DNA of 5,939 nucleotides, taken from assembly GCA_021805585.1 (NCBI GenBank), contig JAJZEY010000291.1, positions 1 through 5,939 on the forward strand. The letters run 5' to 3'. The notes below the pieces were generated by a model that made no database searches, had not been told where the DNA came from, and saw only the letters and a list, made by a program, of their open reading frames with translations. Shown here piece by piece: positions 1 to 5,243 of the stretch (position 1 is its first letter; every line of letters starts with the position of its first letter). Source of the stretch: Planctomycetota bacterium. Its GTDB lineage: Bacteria; Planctomycetota; Phycisphaerae; WQYP01. The position numbers and the translations under genes were made by a program.

Positions 1-12
1 GTATGCTCCCAT
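1..12 (-). CDS. Probable start of a minus-strand gene running off the left edge
   Basis: Only four codons are visible (ATG GGA GCA TAC, Met-Gly-Ala-Tyr), so no product can be named. The start is proposed because the hexamer AAGGAA lies 5 nt upstream of the ATG (plus-strand positions 18-23). The same hexamer sits 6 nt before the fucosidase start and 7 nt before the response-regulator start. The gene would follow the fucosidase gene in the same orientation, but a strong terminator lies between them, so it probably has its own promoter. The frame stays open upstream, so an earlier start such as the TTG at 60-58 cannot be excluded. This is inference from the ribosome-binding site alone. Confidence 0.4.
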
Positions 13-139
13 ACACTTTCCTTCTCGCTTCGCGCCCACAGCCCCCTGGCCCTCCGTCAATCCTAATTTGTAGGTGTGACAGAGCACTAGCACCGGGATA
101 AAAGCATGGGAATCCGGAACCCGGTGATTGCCGGACAGT
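13..139. other. Intergenic leader between terminator and left-edge gene
   Basis: This stretch lies between the fucosidase terminator and the proposed left-edge gene. On the minus strand it contains a -35-like TTGACG (plus 55-60), but no convincing -10 follows at 16-18 nt, so no promoter is called. A 7-bp inverted repeat (CACCGGG at 91-97, CCCGGTG at 120-126, 22-nt loop) is present, with no T-run on either side and no known role. No other coding region is supported. Confidence 0.5.
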
Positions 140-181
140 AAAAAAAAGGCGGGCGGTTCATTTTGTAATAAACCGCCCGCC
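140..181 (-). terminator. Intrinsic terminator of the fucosidase gene
   Basis: A perfect 11-bp inverted repeat (GGCGGGCGGTT at 148-158, AACCGCCCGCC at 171-181) encloses a 12-nt loop. Read on the minus strand, the GC-rich stem is followed directly by eight T residues (plus 147-140). This is the classic Rho-independent form. It lies 43 nt beyond the fucosidase stop codon. On the plus strand the stem is not followed by T residues, so it is one-directional. Confidence 0.93.
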
Positions 182-224
182 ACGAAATCCAACGTTATTT
201 TCAGACAACTAAAGACCGATTGCT

Positions 225-2024
225 TCAGGCCAGAATCAGCTTTAACGCCACCGCGTAATCCGCCGTCTTGGGGCCGGATTTTGGTTTTTGCACGCTTAAT
301 CCTGTGGCGGTCTGTTTCCAGACCAGCGGTTCATCCACCCCCAGTATTTGCACATGGGCGATTTTGCCCGGATTGGTCGGAGCCGCCGTTCCCATAGCCG
401 GAACATTGAACGCGCCCTGTGGCCAGCCCAGGAAAATGGCGTAAATAACGGTATTCGCCTTGTTGCGGGTAAAGCGAATGTCGTTGGCACCGAGGTTTTT
501 AATGGTGTTGTAGCCATTGCCCCAGCCTTTGGCGGCCTGAGTCGCACCCTGGCCGAAAATTTTCCATGGCCGAGTGGAATAAATAGCCTCGCCGTTAACC
601 GCAAACCATTCAGCAAGCTGCTCAAGAATTAACTTTTCCTTGCGGTCTATGGTGCCATCCGGCTTGCCGGGAATATTCAGCACAAACGTGCCGTTTTTGC
701 TGACCGCATCGCAGAGCCAATGAATCACCTGCTGCGGGTTCAGGTAGCCGCCATATTCGCCGGGCTGTTCGAAAAGCCCGCGCTGATAATGCCACTGGCC
801 GATACAGGTTTCGGACTGCCATGGGTAAGGCACAATACCGCTGGTGATGCCGCGTTCAATATCCGCGACGACGGATTTGGCCAAATGGGCCGGCACGCCC
901 TTGATATTCACCACGCCTTCCATTTTTCCGTGGGTCTTAAGGCTGTGATTATAAAAATAGGCACCGATATTCATTCCCCCCCAGCCGAGCGGGAAGAGGG
1001 AATTGTCAAAATACAGCAGGTCCGGATTGTGTTGGTCAATCAGGTCGCGGGTGCGGTCATAAAAGTTTTTCACATAAGAGGCATCCGGCAGGGCGTTATG
1101 CGGATGCTTGGCACCATAAAGCTGCTGGGGGTCATAACCTTCCCACCATTGGCCTTTGCCATCGGCTTTGGTCAGCACGCCATCATACGGAACACCGGCG
1201 AGCGGGCCATTTTTATCCGCGCCGTGCGAAGTCTGGAACCACCACCAGTTGCGGGCCTGATGCACCGTTACACCCATGCGCAAGCCGCGATTGCGAGCTT
1301 CCTGCGTCCAAGTTCCTATGACGTCCCGATGCGGACCAATATTGGCGGCATTCCATTGATGATGCCTGGAATTCCAAGTGTCAAAGCCATCATGATGATT
1401 GGCCACAGCCAGGAATAATTTTGCGCCGGCTTTTTTATACAGGTCCATCAAATGCCCTGGCTCCCAGTTCAAAAGAGTCCATTGGGCGCAAAGATCTTTG
1501 TAGCCAAAGCGCGAGGGCGGCCCATAGTGTTGGCACTGGAAGCGGTTCTGGCCGGAGCCTTGAATATACATGTTGCGGGCGTACCAGTCGCCATCTTCGG
1601 GTACGCACTGGGGACTCCAGTGGTTCCAGATAGCGAATTTGGCGTCCCGGTACCATTCGGGGCAGTCATATTGCATAAGAGAATTCCACGTTGGCTTGTA
1701 GGGTCCCTGGCCGGAAAGGCCGGAGACCGGGGCCTTCATGGGAACGCCATCCCAGGAACCGCCTTTGACGGGCAGGCCAGGAGGGCCTCCCCAGCCAGTG
1801 GGCCGCCAATGTTGATTATTCAGCTTTTCGGAAACGATTTTGTTGTGTTCCAGTGCGTAAAATGTGCGTCGGTCAGCGGGTTGGGCACAAAATTCAGGAT
1901 AGGTCTGGTTGAGCTGGTCAAAGCCGCGGCTGCTACCCGCGGCGTCCGCCGTGCCGGATTTACTGATTCCAACGGCTGCGGCTGCGGAAACCGCCATAAA
2001 TTTGCAAAAATCCCGTCGCTTCAT
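225..2024 (-). CDS. Tat-exported GH29 alpha-L-fucosidase-like glycoside hydrolase
   Basis: Predicted retaining glycosidase of family GH29, which releases alpha-L-fucose from glycans; it should act in the periplasm or outside the cell. The N terminus has a twin-arginine signal (KRRDFCKF at residues 2-9, then an Ala/Val-rich core and a likely cleavage near TADA, 25-28). Hallmarks of the GH29 barrel follow: WYRDAKFAIWNHWSP at 124-138, GDWYARNMY at 145-153, NHHDGFDTWNS at 209-219 and NIGPHRDVIG at 228-237. LLYFDN at 336-341 places Asp340 as the likely nucleophile. The barrel ends with a GTFVLNIPGKPDGTI segment (445-459) and EWFAVNGEAIYSTRPW (472-487), then a C-terminal beta-rich domain. The acid/base residue is variable in GH29; Glu390 or Glu405 are candidates only. 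Roughly 90 residues (31-120) precede the barrel and match no domain I know. The start is backed by AAGGAA 6 nt upstream and by the signal peptide. It is transcribed alone, diverging from the PEP-CTERM gene. Exact substrate is unproven. Confidence 0.93.
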   Translation of the reverse strand: MKRRDFCKFMAVSAAAAVGISKSGTADAAGSSRGFDQLNQTYPEFCAQPADRRTFYALEHNKIVSEKLNNQHWRPTGWGGPPGLPVKGGSWDGVPMKAPVSGLSGQGPYKPTWNSLMQYDCPEWYRDAKFAIWNHWSPQCVPEDGDWYARNMYIQGSGQNRFQCQHYGPPSRFGYKDLCAQWTLLNWEPGHLMDLYKKAGAKLFLAVANHHDGFDTWNSRHHQWNAANIGPHRDVIGTWTQEARNRGLRMGVTVHQARNWWWFQTSHGADKNGPLAGVPYDGVLTKADGKGQWWEGYDPQQLYGAKHPHNALPDASYVKNFYDRTRDLIDQHNPDLLYFDNSLFPLGWGGMNIGAYFYNHSLKTHGKMEGVVNIKGVPAHLAKSVVADIERGITSGIVPYPWQSETCIGQWHYQRGLFEQPGEYGGYLNPQQVIHWLCDAVSKNGTFVLNIPGKPDGTIDRKEKLILEQLAEWFAVNGEAIYSTRPWKIFGQGATQAAKGWGNGYNTIKNLGANDIRFTRNKANTVIYAIFLGWPQGAFNVPAMGTAAPTNPGKIAHVQILGVDEPLVWKQTATGLSVQKPKSGPKTADYAVALKLILA

Positions 2025-2113
2025 GTTTGTTTCCTTTTTACAAAAAACCTACATTTAATGTCACCGATGTTCATAAACGTAACACGTCCGGCGAATATTG
2101 CAACGAATTTTTT

Positions 2114-2142
2114 ATAAAAGCGGGTATTTTTTGTGCGCACAA
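2114..2142 (-). promoter_or_regulatory. Candidate promoter of the fucosidase gene
   Basis: On the minus strand, TTGTGC (plus 2137-2142) and TTTTAT (plus 2114-2119) are separated by 17 nt. The match to sigma-70 consensus is modest (3 of 6 and 4 of 6), but the surroundings are AT-rich and the spacing is ideal. Transcription would begin near 2106-2108, giving a leader of about 80 nt before the ATG. Other weak hexamer pairs exist nearby, so this is tentative. Confidence 0.3.
2131..2142. promoter_or_regulatory. Perfect 12-bp palindrome, candidate operator
   Basis: TTGTGCGCACAA is a perfect dyad and overlaps the proposed -35 hexamer of the fucosidase promoter. Such a position would suit a dimeric repressor, for example of a sugar-responsive family. 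No regulator gene lies next to it in the window, and I do not recognise the sequence as a known operator. Operator function is inference. Confidence 0.35.
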
Positions 2143-2256
2143 TATAGGATAATAAGCGTCTGGCTTTCGGCAAATGGGCGTCGGCGGGCGCGGCATCGTG
2201 GAACAAAAGCGTTCTGGCCCTTTCCTTTCTGTGCAACTAAATCGCGAATATTTTTC

Positions 2257-2285
2257 TTGTCCGGTAACATATTGGCGGATACAAT
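2257..2285 (+). promoter_or_regulatory. Candidate promoter of the PEP-CTERM gene
   Basis: TTGTCC (2257-2262) and TACAAT (2280-2285) are separated by exactly 17 nt, matching sigma-70 consensus at 4 of 6 and 5 of 6 positions. Transcription would start around 2291-2293 and give a leader of about 160 nt. The spacer is made up entirely of one copy of the direct repeat described separately. This is the best promoter match found on the plus strand of this intergenic region. Confidence 0.45.
2263..2279. repeat. Direct repeat, copy 1 (in promoter spacer)
   Basis: GGTAAC, 2 nt, then ATTGGCGGA. It fills the 17-nt spacer of the candidate PEP-CTERM promoter. Copy 2 at 2382-2399 has the same two blocks with 3 nt between them. 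A protein bound here would be expected to interfere with or alter polymerase binding. Confidence 0.6.
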
Positions 2286-2300
2286 CTGGCCTGCTGAGGG

Positions 2301-2361
2301 AGGCTGTCGCCTTAAGGTCTCAACCTTTACGGGTGGAGGCTTTTTCTTAAACCGCCGGTTT
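2301..2361 (+). promoter_or_regulatory. Structured 5' leader of the PEP-CTERM gene
   Basis: Several small hairpins are packed into the leader: AGGC/GCCT with a TGTC loop (2301-2312), AAGGT/ACCTT with a CTCA loop (2314-2327), and AAACC/GGTTT with a GCC loop (2349-2361). GCCT at 2309-2312 could instead pair with AGGC at 2337-2340, which is followed by TTTTTCTT and would resemble a weak attenuator. The stems are short and could be chance. No known riboswitch motif is recognised. Confidence 0.25.
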
Positions 2362-2381
2362 TTGGAACACAACAACCATCA

Positions 2382-2399
2382 GGTAACCAGATTGGCGGA
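2382..2399. repeat. Direct repeat, copy 2 (in 5' leader)
   Basis: GGTAAC, CAG, then ATTGGCGGA. It matches copy 1 in both blocks, and the second blocks lie 120 bp apart. It sits in the untranslated leader, 55 bp before the PEP-CTERM start codon. No promoter hexamers flank this copy, which argues that the repeat is not simply a duplicated promoter. Confidence 0.6.
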
Positions 2400-2454
2400 C
2401 AGACAGGCGCAACTTCCGCAAAGTGTCAAAGTGAACTGAAATGAGGGTTCAATT

Positions 2455-4035
2455 ATGCGTATGCCGCTTCTTTCCGCAGGGGTTGTTTCCATTTCGGGTC
2501 TGGCACTGGCTTCTGTGGCATTTGCTGGAACGAATGGTTATTCGATTCCGGTCAATTTTTCAGCCGGCACATACAGCAACAGCGGATATATTCCGGGTTA
2601 CGCGCCGCCGGACACCAACGGCGCTGTGGGCACGGCCAATATCGCGGAACTGATTAACGGTCAGTTTTCTGTTTATAACAAAATCGCCGGCGGCGTTACC
2701 AACACCCCCATCCTGTCCGAAACGCTGAAATCTTTCTGGAAAAACGCGCTAAGTTCCAGCGCCTATTCGGCCGCTTTCACAGCCAGTGGTTCAACCACGA
2801 GTATCGGGTTAAGCGATCCGCGGATTATTTACGATCCAAGTTCGGGAAACTGGTTTGCCAGTTCCATCACCGTTCCGCAGAACAGTTCGGGCGTCAGCGC
2901 GTCCAATGATTTTCTGGTGGCGGAATCCAGCAATCCGCTTCTCGGCTGGCATGGCATCACTTATGGTTCGCAGCCGGCGGGTATGACTACGCCGGAATTT
3001 GCCGATTTTCCGACGCTTGGCATCACGGCAAATAATGTGACGCTGGCGGGCAATATGTATTCCGTGCCCAGCGCATTAAATAATTTTACCAGCTCACCGA
3101 CCAATACCGATGTATTGGTTATTCCCAAAGCCAGTTTAACTGCAGGCAATGCCACAGGCGCAGCGCTGTTTAACCAGCCCTACAGCAACCTTGGTTTCAC
3201 CAATCAGCCGGTCAACGATTTTAGTGGAAATACCGGTCATTCCACCTATTTGTATTCAAATTATCAGCAAAATAGCGGCAATTCGGTTGGTTACACGGAA
3301 AATCTGAATCAGACCGTGGTAGTGCCGGGCAGTCCGCCTTCACTGGATATTAATTTTAATCTTGCGACATTCACCACCCAGACGGGTGGCCCGCCGTCCG
3401 CCGGCGCTTCCCAGCCGGGAACTTCCATTACGATCGACACGGGAGATGATCGCCTGAGTTCAAGTCTGGTGCTTTCCCAAGGACAGATTTGGGGAGTGCA
3501 AACCATCGCAAATCCCGGCAACAGCAATATTTCCGCGCTGCGGGTATTTGGCGTTACTCCCGCGGTTACAGACGGTGCCAGCCCCGGCATCAGCAATGAA
3601 CTGGTCTTGACTGATCCAAATAACCCGGGCAGTTCCCTGTATTACGGGTCGCTGGCGGTAGGCACCAACGGCACTGTCGTACTGGCATTTAATGAAAGCT
3701 CGGCCAGTCAATATGTCAGTTCTTATGCGGCGGTCGGACATATTTCCAATACCGGAAGCCTGACGTTGGGAACGCCATTTCTGCTTAAGGCGGGGACCGT
3801 CGATTACACGCTGCTGACCGGCAGCTACCGCTGGGGCGATTACAGCACGACGGTCGCCGACCCCACGAATCCCAACGCTTTCTGGACATTTCAAGAATTG
3901 CCCGCGGCCAACGGCACATGGTCCACCCAAGTGACGGAAATTCTGACGCCCGAACCCGCCAGCGTGAGCCTGCTTGTCGTCGGTGGCATGATATTGCTTC
4001 GGCGAAGGCTCCGCACAAAGCTGGACCGCGCCTGA
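2455..4035 (+). CDS. Secreted PEP-CTERM sorting domain protein
   Basis: Exported protein of unknown function. Residues 1-24 are a Sec signal peptide with likely cleavage after SVAFA. The C terminus has the three-part PEP-CTERM tag: Pro-Glu-Pro (499-501), a short hydrophobic helix (about 503-515) and a basic end (RRRLR, 516-520). By knowledge of that system, exosortase would recognise and process it for surface display or release. The body (25-495) is rich in Ser, Thr, Asn and Gly. It carries motifs I associate with a family of secreted, probably beta-propeller-like proteins: PPDTNGAVG (51-59), SDPRIIYDPSSGNWFAS (120-136), FADFPTLGIT (182-191) and YRWGDYSTTVADPTNPNAFW (458-477). No catalytic site is recognised. 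The first ATG is chosen because GAGGG lies 7 nt upstream, against 13 nt for the second ATG (2461). It diverges from the fucosidase gene and converges on the two-component operon. No exosortase gene is in the window. Confidence 0.9.
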   Translation: MRMPLLSAGVVSISGLALASVAFAGTNGYSIPVNFSAGTYSNSGYIPGYAPPDTNGAVGTANIAELINGQFSVYNKIAGGVTNTPILSETLKSFWKNALSSSAYSAAFTASGSTTSIGLSDPRIIYDPSSGNWFASSITVPQNSSGVSASNDFLVAESSNPLLGWHGITYGSQPAGMTTPEFADFPTLGITANNVTLAGNMYSVPSALNNFTSSPTNTDVLVIPKASLTAGNATGAALFNQPYSNLGFTNQPVNDFSGNTGHSTYLYSNYQQNSGNSVGYTENLNQTVVVPGSPPSLDINFNLATFTTQTGGPPSAGASQPGTSITIDTGDDRLSSSLVLSQGQIWGVQTIANPGNSNISALRVFGVTPAVTDGASPGISNELVLTDPNNPGSSLYYGSLAVGTNGTVVLAFNESSASQYVSSYAAVGHISNTGSLTLGTPFLLKAGTVDYTLLTGSYRWGDYSTTVADPTNPNAFWTFQELPAANGTWSTQVTEILTPEPASVSLLVVGGMILLRRRLRTKLDRA

Positions 4036-4184
4036 TTCAAAGGCGTACGGGTAGGAAAAAAAAGGCGCGGTTTATGGATTCCAATTGGATCTGCATGAAT
4101 TTCGTGCGGGACTGCATAGCCTTGGTCTGATGGAAATGTTCCCGGCGCTGCCGCATCTGTGGGTGTGCCCGCATCTGTTTGGCG

Positions 4185-4201
4185 GGCCACGCAGCGTGGC
4201 C
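4185..4201. repeat. GC-rich hairpin downstream of the PEP-CTERM gene
   Basis: GGCCACG (4185-4191) and CGTGGCC (4195-4201) flank a CAG triloop. The stem can extend by 3 more pairs (4182-4184 with 4203-4205) past a single bulged base. It lies 150 nt beyond the PEP-CTERM stop and could mark or protect the transcript 3' end, but no T-run follows on either strand, so it is not called an intrinsic terminator. Confidence 0.4.
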
Positions 4202-4278
4202 GCGCACCGGATTTACCAGATTGAAGCCCCGATCAGCATTCCATTGATTCGACGAATTTATTCACAAGGTGGTAGAGC

Positions 4279-4314
4279 AAGAAAAAGAAGGTCCCGCGCC
4301 ACAATTGCGGGACC
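4279..4314 (-). terminator. Intrinsic terminator of the two-component operon
   Basis: An 8-bp perfect stem (GGTCCCGC at 4290-4297, GCGGGACC at 4307-4314) has a 9-nt loop. On the minus strand the stem is followed by TTCTTTTTCTT (plus 4289-4279). It lies 105 nt after the response-regulator stop. The plus-strand side has no T-run, so it should not serve the converging PEP-CTERM gene. Confidence 0.85.
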
Positions 4315-4418
4315 AACCCGTCCGGCGTGACTTGCATGCGTTGCGTCATGGATGCGGAGTCCGACTGGCAACCGCGGGATGAACGCCGCCGGGCACCCGC
4401 GGAAAACAGTGGTATTTC

Positions 4419-5243
4419 TTATTTGTCCATACCGACCTGAATGGCGTAACGCAGCAGTTCGTTGCTGCTGGCAAAATTGAGTTTTTCCTTAATGTGTTCG
4501 CGATGCGCTTCCACCGTTTTGGCGCTTAAATGCAGGATACTTGCAATTTCCCGGACCGGTTTGCCCTGCCCAAGGAACCCGAATACCTCCAGTTCACGGT
4601 CGGACAGCAATTCCAGTGAAGATTTCAACGGCTGGTTGCCGCCGCCGGCAAGCTGCCGCAGCACGCGGCCGGCAATGGCATCGCTGACATAAATTTCGCC
4701 GGCCAGAATCCGACGGATCGCCAACAGAATTTTATCGGTAGCTTCCTGCTTTTGAATATACCCACGGGCACCGGCGCGCAAGGCCCGTTCGGCATACATG
4801 GTTTCATCGTGCATGGAAAGCACAAGGATGGGCAGTTTTTCGTGCATTGACCGCAGGTCTTTAATCAATTCCAATCCCGGCTTGCCATTTAATGATAAAT
4901 CCACGACGGCGAGGTCCGGCTTAAATTTGGCCACCGCATCCAGGGCACCGTCGGCATCGGCGGCTTCGCCACAAACACATAAATCGTCGGAACTTTCAAT
5001 AAGCAGACGAATGCCCTGCCGTGCGATAGGGTGGTCATCCACAATCACGATCCGCGGCTTGGCCTTGCCGGACGGGGCGGCCATAGTCGGCCGACCGGGT
5101 TTGGACCGAAAGGTGATCGGCGGCGGAATCCGGGCTGCGGGTTTGGCGGCTTGATTCGGTGCGGCGGTGGCGACTTTCTTTCCGGCACCGTCTCCAGCGG
5201 CCGGGGACCTGCTCGACCGGTCGGATTCACCTGTTCTTTTCAT
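4419..5243 (-). CDS. NarL/FixJ-type response regulator (REC plus LuxR HTH)
   Basis: DNA-binding response regulator, cytoplasmic, expected to take phosphate from the kinase encoded just upstream. The receiver domain spans about residues 64-180: acidic pocket Asp69-Asp70 in RIVIVDDHP, phospho-acceptor Asp115 in LAVVDLSLNG, Ser143 in VLSMHDE and Lys165 in GYIQKQ. A linker leads to a LuxR/GerE helix-turn-helix at about 213-256 (LSDRELEVFGFLGQGKPVREI onward, with LSAKTVEAHREHIKEKL at 239-255). Residues 1-63 form an unusual extension rich in Ala, Pro, Lys and Ser ahead of the receiver; most relatives begin at or near it. A second Met at 54 would give a standard-length protein but has no good ribosome-binding site. 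The first start has AAGGAA 7 nt upstream and a 4-bp ATGA overlap with the kinase gene, so it is preferred. Targets are unknown. Confidence 0.94.
   Translation of the reverse strand: MKRTGESDRSSRSPAAGDGAGKKVATAAPNQAAKPAARIPPPITFRSKPGRPTMAAPSGKAKPRIVIVDDHPIARQGIRLLIESSDDLCVCGEAADADGALDAVAKFKPDLAVVDLSLNGKPGLELIKDLRSMHEKLPILVLSMHDETMYAERALRAGARGYIQKQEATDKILLAIRRILAGEIYVSDAIAGRVLRQLAGGGNQPLKSSLELLSDRELEVFGFLGQGKPVREIASILHLSAKTVEAHREHIKEKLNFASSNELLRYAIQVGMDK
5240..5243 (-). promoter_or_regulatory. ATGA stop-start overlap coupling kinase and regulator
   Basis: The kinase stop TGA (plus 5242-5240) overlaps the regulator start ATG (plus 5243-5241). The regulator ribosome-binding hexamer AAGGAA (plus 5256-5251) lies inside the last kinase codons. 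This layout usually gives translational coupling and balanced amounts of the two partners. It also decides the regulator start. Confidence 0.85.

Larger units (their letters stand above)
2025..2454. other. Divergent intergenic control region
   Basis: This 430-bp region separates the divergent fucosidase and PEP-CTERM genes. Short open frames on both strands lack ribosome-binding sites and recognisable sequence, so I consider it non-coding. It holds the fucosidase leader and candidate promoter (about 2040-2142), a 12-bp palindrome, a middle part (about 2160-2250) with nothing recognisable, the candidate PEP-CTERM promoter, and a leader of about 160 nt with small hairpins and one copy of a direct repeat. 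I did not recognise a known riboswitch class. Confidence 0.7.
4055..4330 (+). other. Unexplained open frame, possible gene remnant
   Basis: The frame is open from 4055 (after a TAG at 4052-4054) to a TGA at 4328-4330. The first in-frame start-like codon is TTG at 4085, with no convincing ribosome-binding site. Residues about 1-60 after that TTG use codons like the neighbouring genes (CTG, GCG, CAT, ATT) and look protein-like (MDLHEFRAGLHSLGLMEMF at the beginning). The last 20 residues become Arg/Lys-rich and run into the terminator stem of the opposite operon. I do not recognise a family. It may be a decayed fragment or chance. Confidence 0.2.
4036..4418. other. Convergent intergenic region
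   Basis: This 383-bp region lies between the PEP-CTERM stop and the response-regulator stop. It holds an A-run (4056-4063) not preceded by a clear stem, an unexplained open frame (4055-4330), a GC-rich hairpin (4185-4201), the terminator of the minus-strand operon (4279-4314) and an inverted repeat (CCGCGGG at 4372-4378, CCCGCGG at 4396-4402) without a T-run. I could not identify a T-tailed intrinsic terminator for the PEP-CTERM gene. Confidence 0.6.

Noticed and set aside
1..14. GTATG/CATAC inverted repeat at the left edge
   Set aside because: Five base pairs over the proposed start codon, with no T-run and cut off by the window edge; likely chance.
720..1418. 232-residue open frame on the plus strand
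   Set aside because: It lies wholly antisense to the fucosidase gene, whose translation shows clear GH29 motifs. It has no ribosome-binding site and no recognisable domain.
1452..2117. 221-residue open frame on the plus strand over the fucosidase 5' end
   Set aside because: Antisense shadow of the fucosidase N terminus; the composition follows the opposite strand and no domain is seen.
2021..2236. Short minus-strand frame ending at the fucosidase start
   Set aside because: It needs a TTG start without a ribosome-binding site and spans AT-rich promoter-like sequence; the translation is not protein-like.
2098..2439. 113-residue plus-strand frame in the divergent intergenic region
   Set aside because: No ribosome-binding site, no recognisable family, and it would span the candidate promoter and repeats.
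2281..2454. Cyclic di-GMP or other known riboswitch in the PEP-CTERM leader
   Set aside because: The small hairpins prompted the idea, but I could not match the conserved core sequences of any riboswitch class I know.
3460..3930. 156-residue minus-strand frame inside the PEP-CTERM gene
   Set aside because: Antisense to a well-supported secreted protein; no motif or start signal.
4185..4201. Hairpin as intrinsic terminator of the PEP-CTERM gene
   Set aside because: The stem is strong, but neither strand has a T-run after it, so it does not meet the intrinsic terminator form.
5086..5095. GTCGGCCGAC perfect 10-bp palindrome
   Set aside because: It is GC-rich, lies inside the response-regulator coding sequence and has no promoter nearby; probably a codon-composition effect.
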